From the NCBI RefSeq assembly GCF_004078655.1, contig NZ_RZNC01000001.1, positions 682,001 through 746,000 on the forward strand: DNA of 64,000 nucleotides, given 5' to 3'. The translations under genes were made by a program, and so were the position numbers. Position 1 is the first letter of the stretch, and each line of letters begins with the position of its first letter. Shown here one piece after another: positions 1 to 7,799 of this stretch. The notes beneath the pieces were generated by a model, which was given only the letters and a program-made list of their open reading frames with translations, searched no databases and was not told the DNA's origin. Source of the stretch: Labedella populi. GTDB lineage: Bacteria; Actinomycetota; Actinomycetes; Actinomycetales; Microbacteriaceae.

Positions 1-322
1 GGTCGTCGCGCTCGGGGATCGTGGCCTCGATGCCGCGCTCGCGCAGCCACGCCCGGTTCCTCTTCGACGGGTAGCCCTTGTCCGCGAGCACCCGGTCCGG
101 CCTCGTACGCGCAGGTCCCCGGCCGGGGACGTGGATCTCGTCGAGTACCTCAGTGAGCATGCTCGTGTCCGCGACCTGCCCTCCGGTGAGAACGAACGCC
201 AGCGGCCGAGTTTGCCCGTCGCAGACAAGATGGATCTTCGTCGTCAGACCGCCCCGTGACCGGCCGATCGCGTGGTCAGGAGGCTCGGGCCCGGATTTCT
301 TGTAGTTCGACGGAGCCCCCTG
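1..322 (-). CDS. IS5-type transposase, second frame (OrfB), truncated by window edge
   Basis: Read in the +1 frame relative to OrfA, from about the G5 run. It begins GAPSNYKKSGPEPPDHAIG and continues with the IS5 signature RSRGGLTTKIHLVCDGQ, then LAFVLTGGQVADTSML and VLADKGYPSKRNRAWLRERG, which carries the second DDE aspartate. The frame is open to base 1, so the C-terminus and the catalytic glutamate are outside the window. No convincing independent start codon and ribosome-binding site is seen, so it is probably made by frameshifting from OrfA. Confidence 0.8.
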
Positions 323-665
323 TGTCGCGGGGCAGGATCGCGCCGTGCTGGTGGACGCGCGCGATCGAGGAGTCCAGCGATACGACCCAGTCGATCTCGC
401 CTGCGAGCGACGCCCGCTTCTGCACGTGGCTGAGCAGATCCTCCCAGATCCCGTCGACCGCCCAGCGACGGAAGTTCTTGTAGATCGTGTTCCAGCTCCC
501 GAACCGCTCAGGCAGGTCACGCCACGCCGATCCCGTCCGGAACCGCCACGCCGTCGCCTCGACCACCGTGCACCGATCCACGGGCGGGCGACCCCGCGTC
601 CTCGCCGGCGGGAACACGTCCTGGATCAGCTCCCAGACCTCGTCCGTAATGACATCTCGCGACAC
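276..665 (-). CDS. IS5-type transposase, first frame (OrfA)
   Basis: 129 residues, GTG start (MSRDVITDEVWELIQ). It has the DUF4096-like N-terminal region of IS5 transposases (WELIQDVFPP, RTGSAWRDLPERFG, NTIYKNFRRWAVDGIW) and the first catalytic-domain strand with VVSLDSSIARVHQHG, where the first DDE aspartate is expected. It ends at GGSVELQEIRARAS; in my recollection such GG-VELQE tails are common in OrfA of two-frame IS5 elements. The downstream part of the catalytic domain continues in the +1 frame, so full transposase would need ribosomal frameshifting near the G5 run at 316-320. Confidence 0.85.
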   Translation of the reverse strand: MSRDVITDEVWELIQDVFPPARTRGRPPVDRCTVVEATAWRFRTGSAWRDLPERFGSWNTIYKNFRRWAVDGIWEDLLSHVQKRASLAGEIDWVVSLDSSIARVHQHGAILPRDTGGSVELQEIRARAS

Positions 666-713
666 ACCTCAAGAATCACCCGCGCGCCCCGCAACAGCAT
701 TCAGCAACACGGC

Positions 714-2192
714 CTAGTGGTGCGCCGGTGCCGAGGCCCCCTCGGTCGCGGGCGCCGAGCGCACGAAGAACGCGCCGACGATGCCGAGCGAGGAGATGAT
801 CGCGCCGTAGAGGAACGCGGTGTGGACTCCGCCCGCCGTCGCGTGCAGGGGGCTCGCGCCGTCGGCGAGGAGTGCCGTGGTGCCGACGGTCATGACCGAG
901 ACGAAGAGGGTCGTGCCCGCCGCGCCCGCCAGTTGCTGGACCGTGCCGACGATCGCGCTGCCGTGCGAGTACAGCTTCGGCACGACGGCCCCGAGCCCGG
1001 ATGTGAAGAGCGGCGTGAAGGTGAGCGCGAGGCCCGCGGAGAGCGCGACGTGCACGGCGAGGACGACCCACGCCGGGGTCGATTCCGTCGCGCCGAACGC
1101 GAGTGCCCACAGGGCGACGGCGACGATGATCGTGCCGGGCACGAGCAACGGACGTGCGCCCACCCTGTCGTAGGCGCGACCGACGAACGGAGCTGCGAGG
1201 CCCATGAGAAGGCCGCCGGGCAGGAGGAGGAGTCCCGCTTGTACCGGTGCGAGCCCGAGGACGGACTGGAGGTAGATCGGTATGAGGATGAGGGTCCCGA
1301 ACAGCGCCATCATCATGACCGCCATGAGCAGAACCGTGACCGAGAAGGTGCGGGACCGGAACGTGCGGAGATCGAGCAGGGCGCGGTCGGTGCGCTGGAG
1401 CTGCAACTGCCGACCGATGAACAGCGCGAGGCCGAGGCCGCCGACGACGAAGGGGACCCAGACGGGCATGAGCGCGGTTCCGCTCGCGCCTTCGCCGAGC
1501 GAGCTGAGCGCGTAGACGACGCCGCCGAAGCCCACGACCGAGAGGATCACGGACAGGACGTCGATCCGCGACTCGGTGTGCTCGCCGACGTTCTTCATCC
1601 GACTGAGGCCCAGCACGAGGGACGCGAGGGCGATCGGGAGCACGAGCCAGAAGATGAACCGCCAATCGAGGTAGTTCAGAATGACGCCCGAGATGGTCGG
1701 GCCCACCGCAGGGGCGACCGAGATGACGATGGAGATGTTGCCCATCATCCGTCCCCGGTTGGCCGGGGGCACGAGCGTCATGACGGTGGTCATGAGCAGC
1801 GGCATCATGACGGCGGTGCCGCTCGCCTGGATGACCCGGCCGAGAAGGAGGACCTCGAACGACGGTGCGAGGGCCGCCGCGAGCGTGCCGAGGCTGAACA
1901 ACGTCATGGCCGTGCCGAAGAGCGTGCGCGTCGTGAACCGCTGAATGAGGAATCCCGTGATCGGGATGATGACGGCCATCGTGAGGAGGAACGCCGTCGT
2001 GAGCCACTGGCCGACGTGCGCCTCGATGTTGAGGTCGGCCATGAGCACGGGGAGGGCGACGCCCATGACTGTCTCGTTGAGGATGACGACGAACGCCGAG
2101 ACGAGCAGGAGGGTGATGACGGAGCGATCACGGGCGGAGAGCGTGCCGACGGCGTCCGCGGGTCTGGGGGAGAGAGTGGTCTGGTCGGTCAT
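714..2192 (-). CDS. MFS drug-efflux transporter, DHA2 (EmrB/QacA-like) family
   Basis: 492 residues with about 14 predicted membrane helices, the usual size for proton-coupled DHA2 multidrug exporters in the cytoplasmic membrane. The first helices carry VVILNETVMGVALP and WLTTAFLLTMAV, followed by the motif-A-like loop GFLIQRFTTRTLFG and the motif-C-like stretch SVAPAVGPTISG. The short N-terminal tail is cytosolic. Its stop codon lies in the CTAG that borders the IS element, so the coding sequence is intact but any native 3' flank is displaced. No TetR or MarR regulator is adjacent. The substrate cannot be read from sequence. Confidence 0.88.
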   Translation of the reverse strand: MTDQTTLSPRPADAVGTLSARDRSVITLLLVSAFVVILNETVMGVALPVLMADLNIEAHVGQWLTTAFLLTMAVIIPITGFLIQRFTTRTLFGTAMTLFSLGTLAAALAPSFEVLLLGRVIQASGTAVMMPLLMTTVMTLVPPANRGRMMGNISIVISVAPAVGPTISGVILNYLDWRFIFWLVLPIALASLVLGLSRMKNVGEHTESRIDVLSVILSVVGFGGVVYALSSLGEGASGTALMPVWVPFVVGGLGLALFIGRQLQLQRTDRALLDLRTFRSRTFSVTVLLMAVMMMALFGTLILIPIYLQSVLGLAPVQAGLLLLPGGLLMGLAAPFVGRAYDRVGARPLLVPGTIIVAVALWALAFGATESTPAWVVLAVHVALSAGLALTFTPLFTSGLGAVVPKLYSHGSAIVGTVQQLAGAAGTTLFVSVMTVGTTALLADGASPLHATAGGVHTAFLYGAIISSLGIVGAFFVRSAPATEGASAPAHH

Positions 2193-2454
2193 GGGGAGCC
2201 TCGAGTCGTCGTCGTGTCGCGCAACCCGACGGGTGGTCGTCCCGCGGGTGCCGCTTCGGTGCTGCAGAGTCGTCGCGTCGATCGGGTGGAGCCCGTGCGC
2301 ATACGACAGCAGAACCGGCGGAAGTGCTCCGTCATTCCCGATCGGATCGGATTGGATCGGAGCCGCGCCGTCTTCTCAGTATGGCCGTTCGGATCACGAT
2401 GCGCCGTGGCCGTCCTCAGGTTTCATCCGTCGGAAACCTGCCGGACCGCTCGGC

Positions 2455-3051
2455 TCACTCGTCGACGAGGACGATGTCCTCGAAAGCGTTGCGACTGCGC
2501 GGTGCCGTCTCCCGTGATCGCAGGACCTCCGACTGGAGGGCGTCGGGGGAGCCGACGGGGCCGACGGCCGTGACGGTCACGGGCACGAAGCGCTCCTCCA
2601 GCGAGAACGCGCGGCGGACGGCGTCGACGTCGAACCCGCCCATCGTGTGGGTGTGCAGGCCACTCTTCTGAGCCTGCAGGGTGAAGGTCGCGGCGGCTTG
2701 ACCGAGGTCGTACTCGGCCCAGCGGAGCGGAGTGCCCTCGGCCGTCTCGACTTCCGCGACGTTCACGACCAACGCCGCGGCGGTCGAGGCCCACGCGGCG
2801 TTGAATCCGAGCAGGTTCTCGGAGATGCGGCGGTAGGTGTCGCTTCCACGCCGCCCGACGATGAAGCGCCAGGGCTGCGTGTTGTTGGCGGACGCAGCCC
2901 ATCGGGCCGCCTCGAGGGCGGCGACGAGCGCGGTCTCGTCGAGCGCGCTCTCGGTGTCGAAGGAGCGCGGGCTCCAACGACCCGCGATCACGTCGCTGAT
3001 GGGTACGCGCGTTTCGGCGAGGCGGTCGGGGGATGTCGTGGTGGTGCTCAC
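2455..3051 (-). CDS. Nitroreductase-family FMN oxidoreductase
   Basis: 198 residues from a GTG start preceded by AGGAAG at a normal distance; a longer reading to 3108 lacks this site. The nitroreductase fold is indicated by GRWSPRSF near residue 25, where FMN phosphate is bound, and by ASANNTQPWRFIVG around residue 50, the conserved N-x-Q-P-W segment. FDVDAVRRAF and the C-terminal EVLRSRETAPRSRNAF complete the fold. The family uses NAD(P)H and FMN to reduce nitro compounds, quinones or enals; the physiological substrate is unknown. It lies downstream of acs on the same strand with a 75-bp gap. Confidence 0.85.
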   Translation of the reverse strand: MSTTTTSPDRLAETRVPISDVIAGRWSPRSFDTESALDETALVAALEAARWAASANNTQPWRFIVGRRGSDTYRRISENLLGFNAAWASTAAALVVNVAEVETAEGTPLRWAEYDLGQAAATFTLQAQKSGLHTHTMGGFDVDAVRRAFSLEERFVPVTVTAVGPVGSPDALQSEVLRSRETAPRSRNAFEDIVLVDE

Positions 3052-3126
3052 GGTCGGGTCTTCCTGTCGATGCGAAGGGACCGGACTCCGTCGTCCTTCA
3101 CTCCTCAACGCCCGATCCCCGCATTT

Positions 3127-5166
3127 CTATTCCAAAGTATGGAAAAGAGTGCTGATCCTCGCGGGGACCGTGTCGTCCTGAAGACTCGTCACGTCGCCGA
3201 GTGCACGGCCGTCCGCGATGTCGGCGAGCAGACGCCTCATGATCTTCCCCGACCGGGTCTTCGGGAGATCGGGGACGACGAGGATCGAGCGCGGCTTCGC
3301 CACGGGACCGATGACCTCGGCGACGTGGGCACGGAGGGGCTCTGCCAATTCCTCGGAGAGCGACCGCCAATACTCGGGATCGTGAGAGCGATCGGCGTCG
3401 CGCGCGGAGGGGATGACGAAGGCCGCGACGGCCTGGCCGGTGACCGCGTCGGCGATGCCCACGACCCCGGCCTCGGCGACGCCCGGGTGGGAGACGAGGG
3501 CCGATTCGATCTCGATGGTCGACAAGCGGTGCCCCGACACGTTCATGACGTCGTCGACGCGGCCGAGGACCCAGATGTCGCCATCGGCGTCCCACTTGGC
3601 ACCGTCGCCGGAGAAGAAGAAGCCGTGCTCCCAGAACCGGGTCCAGTACGCGTCGCGGTAGCGCTCCGGGTCGCCCCAGACGGTGCGCGCGAGCGAGGGC
3701 CCCGGGAGGTCGACGACGAGATAACCCCCGGAGCCGAAAGGAACGGTCGAGCCCTCGTCGTCGACGATGCGCGCCCCGAGACCCGGGAGGGCTCGGGTCG
3801 CCGACCCGGGCTTGAGCGTCGAGACTCCGGGCAGCGGCGCGATCACGGCGGCCCCGGTCTCGGACTGCCACCAGGTGTCGACGATGGGTGCTGAGCCCGC
3901 GCCGATCGCGTCGCGGAACCAGATCCACGCCTCCGGGTTGATGGCTTCACCGACCGAACCGAGGAGGCGGATGCTCGAGAGGTCGTACTGCTCCGGGACG
4001 CCGTCGGGGAACCATGAGCTCAAGGTGCGCACGAGGGTAGGCGCGGTGTAGTAGGTCGTGACTCCGTAGCGCTCGATGATCTCGAAGTGCCGACCGGGGT
4101 GGGGGGTCTGCGGGGTGCCCTCGTAGATCACCTGGGTGACGCCGTTCGAGAGCGGGCCGTAGATCTCGTAGGTGTGGGCGGTGACCCAGGCGAGGTCGGC
4201 CGTGCACCAGTGCACGTCGTCCGGCTTGACGTCGAAGACCGCCCAGTGTGTGAACGACGCTTGTGTGAGGTAGCCGCCCGACGTGTGCACGAGTCCCTTC
4301 GGACGACCCGTGGTCCCCGACGTGTAGATGATGAAGAGGGGCGTCTCCGCGTCGAAGTACTCGGCGTCGTGCTCGCCGGATGCGGAATCGACGGCGTCGT
4401 GCCACCATACGTCTCGCCCCTCCGTCCAGGGGATGTCGGGAGTCTCGGCACCGGTGCGCCGCACCACGAGGACATGCTCGATCGCGGGTGCGTCGGCCAC
4501 GGCGCGATCGGCGTTCTGCTTGACGGCGACGGCCGCACCCCGGCGGAACTGGCCGTCGGTCGTGATGAGCAGTTTGGCCCCCGTGTCGTGGACCCGGAAC
4601 GCGAGCGCCTCGGCCGAGAACCCGCCGAAGACGAGCGAGTGGATCGCGCCGATGCGCGCGATGGCGAGCGTCGCGATGACGGTTTCGGGGATGACCGGCA
4701 AATACACCACGACCCGGTCTCCGCGACCGATCCCGAGGGCCGTGAGGGCGTTCGCCGCCTTCTTCACCTCGCGCTCGAGTTCGGCGTAGGTGATGCGTCG
4801 ACGATCACCCGGCTCGCCCTCGAAGTGCAGCGCGACTTTCTCCCCCCGGCCGGCGGCGACGTGCCGGTCGACGCAATTGACGGCGACGTTGAGGGTGCCG
4901 CCGGAGAACCACTCGGTCCGCGGGACGCTCAGGGATCCGTCGGCACGACGTCGAACGGGCTCCCACACGTGCGCAGTGTGCCACGGGGTGTGCCACTCGA
5001 GGCGGCGCGCCTGCTCCTCCCAGAACGCGACCGGATCGGCGGCTGCCCGGGCGTACCAGGAGCCGTCGACGTTCGCCTCCCGCGAGATGGCGGTGGGAGG
5101 CGGGAACTCCCGCCTCTCGTCGAGCAGGTTCGCGATCGTGGGTTCCGAGGAGGTCGCGTTCGTCAC
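3127..5166 (-). CDS. acs: Acetyl-CoA synthetase (AMP-forming)
   Basis: 679 residues, the usual length for acetyl-CoA synthetase, which activates acetate through acetyl-AMP to acetyl-CoA in the cytosol. Motifs are in order: N-terminal ACAS_N segment, YLPVIPETVIATLAIARIGA, the P-loop-like YTSGTTGRPKGLVHTSGGYL near residue 280, DTWWQSETGA (the substrate-pocket tryptophan region), FFSGDGAKWDADGDIWVLGR, and the C-terminal PKTRSGKIMRR near residue 640. The lysine in the last motif is the catalytic residue commonly acetylated for regulation. A related propionate-CoA ligase is possible, but the DTWWQTE-like motif favours acetate. The GTG start has no Shine-Dalgarno and sits 7 nt after a -10 box, so the mRNA is probably leaderless. 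Confidence 0.92.
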   Translation of the reverse strand: MTNATSSEPTIANLLDERREFPPPTAISREANVDGSWYARAAADPVAFWEEQARRLEWHTPWHTAHVWEPVRRRADGSLSVPRTEWFSGGTLNVAVNCVDRHVAAGRGEKVALHFEGEPGDRRRITYAELEREVKKAANALTALGIGRGDRVVVYLPVIPETVIATLAIARIGAIHSLVFGGFSAEALAFRVHDTGAKLLITTDGQFRRGAAVAVKQNADRAVADAPAIEHVLVVRRTGAETPDIPWTEGRDVWWHDAVDSASGEHDAEYFDAETPLFIIYTSGTTGRPKGLVHTSGGYLTQASFTHWAVFDVKPDDVHWCTADLAWVTAHTYEIYGPLSNGVTQVIYEGTPQTPHPGRHFEIIERYGVTTYYTAPTLVRTLSSWFPDGVPEQYDLSSIRLLGSVGEAINPEAWIWFRDAIGAGSAPIVDTWWQSETGAAVIAPLPGVSTLKPGSATRALPGLGARIVDDEGSTVPFGSGGYLVVDLPGPSLARTVWGDPERYRDAYWTRFWEHGFFFSGDGAKWDADGDIWVLGRVDDVMNVSGHRLSTIEIESALVSHPGVAEAGVVGIADAVTGQAVAAFVIPSARDADRSHDPEYWRSLSEELAEPLRAHVAEVIGPVAKPRSILVVPDLPKTRSGKIMRRLLADIADGRALGDVTSLQDDTVPARISTLFHTLE

Positions 5167-5179
5167 GTTCTCAACGCTA
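5167..5179 (-). promoter_or_regulatory. Leaderless promoter of acs
   Basis: Minus strand reads TAGCGT-TGAGAAC-GTG: a TANNNT -10 hexamer (5179-5174) followed after 7 nt by the start codon. Transcription should begin at or next to the GTG. The decamer TAGCGTTGAG recurs at 22914, 32064 and 35818. Confidence 0.65.
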
Positions 5180-5227
5180 TGCGCTCACGGGACGCGTGGT
5201 CCGCCCGGACGACACGTCGCGTAACAG

Positions 5228-5261
5228 CGGCACCCGCCGTCCCTGTGGACGACGGGTGCCG
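5228..5261 (-). terminator. Hairpin terminator after the acidic-protein gene
   Basis: A 15-bp stem (CGGCACCCGCCGTCC against GGACGACGGGTGCCG, one wobble) with a 4-nt TGTG loop, 20 nt past the stop at 5281. There is no clear U-tract, as is common for actinobacterial terminators. It also separates this cluster from the acs promoter. Confidence 0.6.
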
Positions 5262-5280
5262 TTGTCGTGCCCGAGCGCGA

Positions 5281-5700
5281 TCAGGCCTGACGCGGCTCCG
5301 GGTCGATGTCCGGATCCGTGTGCGTCTCGACGTCGGGACCCTCGAGCGAACCGTCGTCTGTGGAGTGCTCGACGGCCGGTCCGGGCCTCGCGGGTTCGTG
5401 CGGTTCGGCGTCCTCGGCACCCGGGGTCGACTGGTCGAGGCTCGCGGCCGCGATGGGGTCGTTCACCGCGGCGTCGTGCATGTCGGTGTGGTCCGTCGTC
5501 TGCTCCGTGGACCGGCTCTCGTAGACGGGCGTGCCACCGTCGCCGTCTTCGCCGATGTGCTCGCTCAGTCCGCCCGAGCCGCCCAGGTGCTCGCCCGGGC
5601 CTTTTTCGGCGTCCTCGACGCGCTTGGCCGCCCACTCCTCTTTCGCCCCGTCCATGATGGGGGCGTCTTGCGTGTCCTCGTGGGATGTGTCGGGAGCCAT
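5281..5700 (-). CDS. Small acidic hydrophilic protein, unknown function
   Basis: 139 residues from an ATG with a strong site AGGAGG 5 nt upstream; a longer in-frame reading to 6027 would overlap the next gene and is unlikely. The N-terminal third (MAPDTSHEDTQ, KEEWAAKRVEDAEKG) is weakly helical. The rest is low-complexity and rich in Asp, Glu, Thr and Pro with no cysteine and no membrane segment, so it is probably disordered and cytosolic. It is the last gene of the baeRF cluster, and its composition resembles the two other tiny proteins at 5834 and 7355. I do not recognise a family; a stress-protective role is only a guess from context. Confidence 0.7.
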   Translation of the reverse strand: MAPDTSHEDTQDAPIMDGAKEEWAAKRVEDAEKGPGEHLGGSGGLSEHIGEDGDGGTPVYESRSTEQTTDHTDMHDAAVNDPIAAASLDQSTPGAEDAEPHEPARPGPAVEHSTDDGSLEGPDVETHTDPDIDPEPRQA

Positions 5701-5833
5701 GTGGTCCTCCTCGTGTCGGGTCGAGACCGATCTCGACTCCGCCCAGGCTACGAAGAGGTCGCCCGGCGGACCAGGCGGTTGACGACGAGCGGCGACCGTG
5801 ACAGGTGCGCGCGCTCGCCGTCTCCGCCCGAGG

Positions 5834-6100
5834 TCACGAGGTGAGCGCGCCTCCGTCGGCGGAGTCGTCCAGGTCGATCTCCTCGCCGGACAAATCGTTC
5901 TCCGCGTATCCCGGCTCGGGTTCTCGAGGAGCCCCGCCCGTCGGGCCGTCGTTCCCATCACCGGCCCCGGGGAGGACCGTCTCTCCGGCGGCTGCGTCCG
6001 TGGCGACCGTCTGGATCGCGTGCTCACGGAGCAGCTCGTCGTCGGGGTCGCGGTGCTCCCCTCCGGTCGAGGTGTCGGGGTTCGTGGTGTCGTTCGTCAT
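5834..6100 (-). CDS. Small acidic protein, unknown function
   Basis: 88 residues from an ATG preceded by AAGGAG, starting MTNDTTNPDTSTGGEHRDPD. The middle segment ELLREHAIQTVATDAAAGE could form a helix; the end (EEIDLDDSADGG) is strongly acidic. No membrane segment, cysteine or known motif is visible. It follows the baeRF gene after 34 nt on the same strand, so cotranscription is likely. The real start was chosen over the longer reading to 6268 because only 6100 has a ribosome-binding site. Function unknown. Confidence 0.65.
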   Translation of the reverse strand: MTNDTTNPDTSTGGEHRDPDDELLREHAIQTVATDAAAGETVLPGAGDGNDGPTGGAPREPEPGYAENDLSGEEIDLDDSADGGALTS

Positions 6101-6134
6101 GGGTCTCCTTCTTCTCTCGAGTATCGGCGGCTGG

Positions 6135-7358
6135 TCAGGCCGGGGTGTCGGGCCCGGTCGCCCAGCGCAGCACGGCCGCAGGCGTGCGGACGTCGGCGCG
6201 CTCGGCGTCCGCGGGCTCCGGGCCGCCGCCCTCAGCCTCGTAGCTCTCGGCCCGCAGCCGGTCGTCATCGCGCGGTCGCGCGTCGTCGGTGAGGAAGACG
6301 ACGCGCGCGTCGGTGAGGAGCGCCGCCCGCGCGAGAGCGAGGTCCGCGGGGACGGTCGCGATCACGGTCGCGTCGAACGCCTCCTCCGGTGCCGTCGCGA
6401 CCCACGGGGCCGCGTCGAGCGCGAGCAGGGTCGCGTCGGCGTCCGACGGACCTCCGAGGAGCAGGATCTCGACCTGCGACTGCTGCAACGCGGCGACGAC
6501 CTCGCCGACTCCCGACGCCGCGGTCCGGCTGCCCGGCCCGCCTGCTCGCAGCAGATCGAGGGCCGACGCGCGCTCGCGCTCGACGTGGCTGTCGATGAGG
6601 CGGTCGATCTCCGCCTCGAGCGCCTCGTTCGACGAACCCTCCGGAGCGCTGTTCGCCACGACCGTCGAGGTGAGCGAGGCGGCGGGCTCGGTCAACTCGC
6701 CGTGCAGTTTCTGGACGGCGCGGACGTCGCCGGCCACGACGACGAAGCCTGGCGAGTGCTCCGCGACGAGCTTCTCGACCTGCGCCGCGACGTCCGCCTC
6801 GTTCTGGCGCCACACCTCTTCCGTGTGGCGCTGATAGCGCAAGTGCGCCCAGCCGCCGGACGGCACCTTGTGCACGGCGTCATCCCGCCCCTCGAGGTGC
6901 TGTTCCGTGAGGGCGTCCACGCGCGCCGTCCGCCGCAACGAGACGGTTGCCGCGTCGCGCTGCACCTCGGCGACGACGAAGAGGACGTCGGCGGGCCGAT
7001 GCCGAAGGAGAGGGGTGACGTCGGGCACGGGGCCGAAGGACACCCGCTCCGGGACGACGGGGTCGCCAGAGAGTACCTCGTCCACGAGGACCGCACCGTC
7101 GCGTACGACGAGGAAGCGGGAGACCGGGCTCGGTGCTCCCGTCGTGGTCGACAGGACTCGCTCGACGGTCTCGAGATCGGCATGCGGGGCGCCGCGGTCC
7201 TCCAACCGTGCCGCGAGGCCCCGGGCCCGCAGTTCGGCGAAGCGGCCGGGGTTCTCCTGGTCGCCCGACGCGTCCGCGTACACGACCGAAACGGGCCCCG
7301 TCGAGTGGAGCAGGGCGCCGACATCGAGCATGTCGGTGCCGCCGGCGGTGTCCGTCAT
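6135..7358 (-). CDS. Vms1/eRF1-like (baeRF, Rv2629-type) protein
   Basis: 407 residues. The layout resembles the bacterial archaeo-eukaryotic release-factor (baeRF) group that includes mycobacterial Rv2629: an N-terminal alpha/beta domain (SVVYADASGD), then KVPSGGWAHLRYQRHTEEVW near residue 170, where the eRF1/Vms1 family has its catalytic GGQ or GxQ loop, and a C-terminal L7Ae-like domain ending LLTDARVVFLTDD. By family knowledge these proteins may act on peptidyl-tRNA or the ribosome, often in stress or hypoxia; the bacterial biochemistry is poorly known. The ATG of this gene overlaps the TGA of the upstream 86-residue gene (ATGA at 7355-7358), indicating translational coupling. Confidence 0.75.
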   Translation of the reverse strand: MTDTAGGTDMLDVGALLHSTGPVSVVYADASGDQENPGRFAELRARGLAARLEDRGAPHADLETVERVLSTTTGAPSPVSRFLVVRDGAVLVDEVLSGDPVVPERVSFGPVPDVTPLLRHRPADVLFVVAEVQRDAATVSLRRTARVDALTEQHLEGRDDAVHKVPSGGWAHLRYQRHTEEVWRQNEADVAAQVEKLVAEHSPGFVVVAGDVRAVQKLHGELTEPAASLTSTVVANSAPEGSSNEALEAEIDRLIDSHVERERASALDLLRAGGPGSRTAASGVGEVVAALQQSQVEILLLGGPSDADATLLALDAAPWVATAPEEAFDATVIATVPADLALARAALLTDARVVFLTDDARPRDDDRLRAESYEAEGGGPEPADAERADVRTPAAVLRWATGPDTPA

Positions 7359-7615
7359 CGCTCCTCCTCCTCGTCCACGTCGTCGTCCGTCTCGACCGGC
7401 GAGCGATGGACGATGGGGTCCTCGGCGTCGACGAACCCCCCGTCCATGCCCGACGCCTCCTGGACGTCGGTGTCGTCGGTGTCGTCGGGGAGCGGTTCCG
7501 TCTGGCGGAACTCCTCGACGTGGCTCGGACCGTGACCCTGCACGATGCTCTGCGTCTCGTGCTTCATCTCCTCGTCGAGCCGGGCACTATGGGTCGTGTT
7601 GCCTCGTTCGCTCAT
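7355..7615 (-). CDS. Small acidic protein, coupled to baeRF gene
   Basis: 86 residues from an ATG with GGAGGTGC upstream. Sequence starts MSERGNTTHSARLDEEMKHE and ends in a run of Asp/Glu (DDDVDEEEER). There is no membrane segment or cysteine. It is the first gene of the minus-strand cluster and overlaps the baeRF start by 4 nt, so the two products are probably made in fixed ratio. It is distinct in sequence from, but similar in composition to, the proteins at 5281 and 5834. I do not recognise a family; it could be a partner or stabiliser of the baeRF protein, which is inference from coupling only. Confidence 0.7.
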   Translation of the reverse strand: MSERGNTTHSARLDEEMKHETQSIVQGHGPSHVEEFRQTEPLPDDTDDTDVQEASGMDGGFVDAEDPIVHRSPVETDDDVDEEEER

Positions 7616-7635
7616 CGTGCACCTCCATCGGATCG

Positions 7636-7659
7636 GTGCCCGGCCGTGGTGCCGGGCAC
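7636..7659 (-). other. Hairpin in the leader of the baeRF operon
   Basis: A 9-bp G+C stem (GTGCCCGGC/GCCGGGCAC) ending about 20 nt upstream of the 86-residue gene's start. A possible -10 (TACCGT, 7669-7664 on the minus strand) lies just upstream, which would place the hairpin at the 5' end of the transcript. Role unknown. Confidence 0.4.
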
Positions 7660-7697
7660 TTCCACGGTAGGCAGGGGTACGGTCACGATCCCAGCGC

Positions 7698-7735
7698 TTG
7701 ACTCCACCCATCGACCTCGTGATAGTCCCCCCCCC
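7698..7735 (+). promoter_or_regulatory. Sigma-70-type promoter running into a C9 tract
   Basis: TTGACT (7698-7703), 17-bp spacer, GATAGT (7721-7726), followed directly by nine C residues (7727-7735). The expected start of transcription falls inside the C run. It would drive the alcohol dehydrogenase gene with a leader of about 65 nt, in addition to the proximal promoter at 7788. Confidence 0.45.
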
Positions 7736-7787
7736 GGCTCCCGTTCGACGTCGGGGCCGGGGGGCAGCGACGAAGCGGCGGGAGTCG

Positions 7788-7793
7788 TAGGCT
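7788..7793 (+). promoter_or_regulatory. Proximal leaderless -10 box of the alcohol dehydrogenase gene
   Basis: TAGGCT, then 6 nt, then the ATG at 7800. No Shine-Dalgarno is present, which fits a leaderless transcript. Confidence 0.6.
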
Positions 7794-7799
7794 CGGCGT

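Larger units (their letters stand above)
1..713 (-). mobile_element. IS5-family (IS427-group-like) insertion sequence, partial
   Basis: The two overlapping transposase frames and the terminus identify an IS5-type element; its other end lies outside the window. The visible end, read on the minus strand from 713, is GCCGTGTTGCTGAATGCTGT. It abuts CTAG at 714-717, a tetranucleotide typical of IS427-group targets. That CTAG contains the stop codon of the neighbouring MFS gene. The terminal inverted repeat and target duplication cannot be confirmed without the missing end. Confidence 0.85.

Noticed and set aside
2339..2362. GATCG-type 5-bp microrepeat in the spacer between the MFS and nitroreductase genes
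   Set aside because: Short and imperfect; chance is likely in this base composition and nothing else supports function.
345..2573. 742-residue open frame antisense to the MFS gene
   Set aside because: Arg/Asp/Glu-rich shadow typical of high-G+C antisense frames; no motif or binding site, and the opposite strand encodes a clear MFS protein.
3052..3126. Candidate fifth TAGCGTTGAG promoter before the nitroreductase gene
   Set aside because: The sequence reads GGGCGTTGAGG; the TA of the -10 is missing, so only weak similarity remains.
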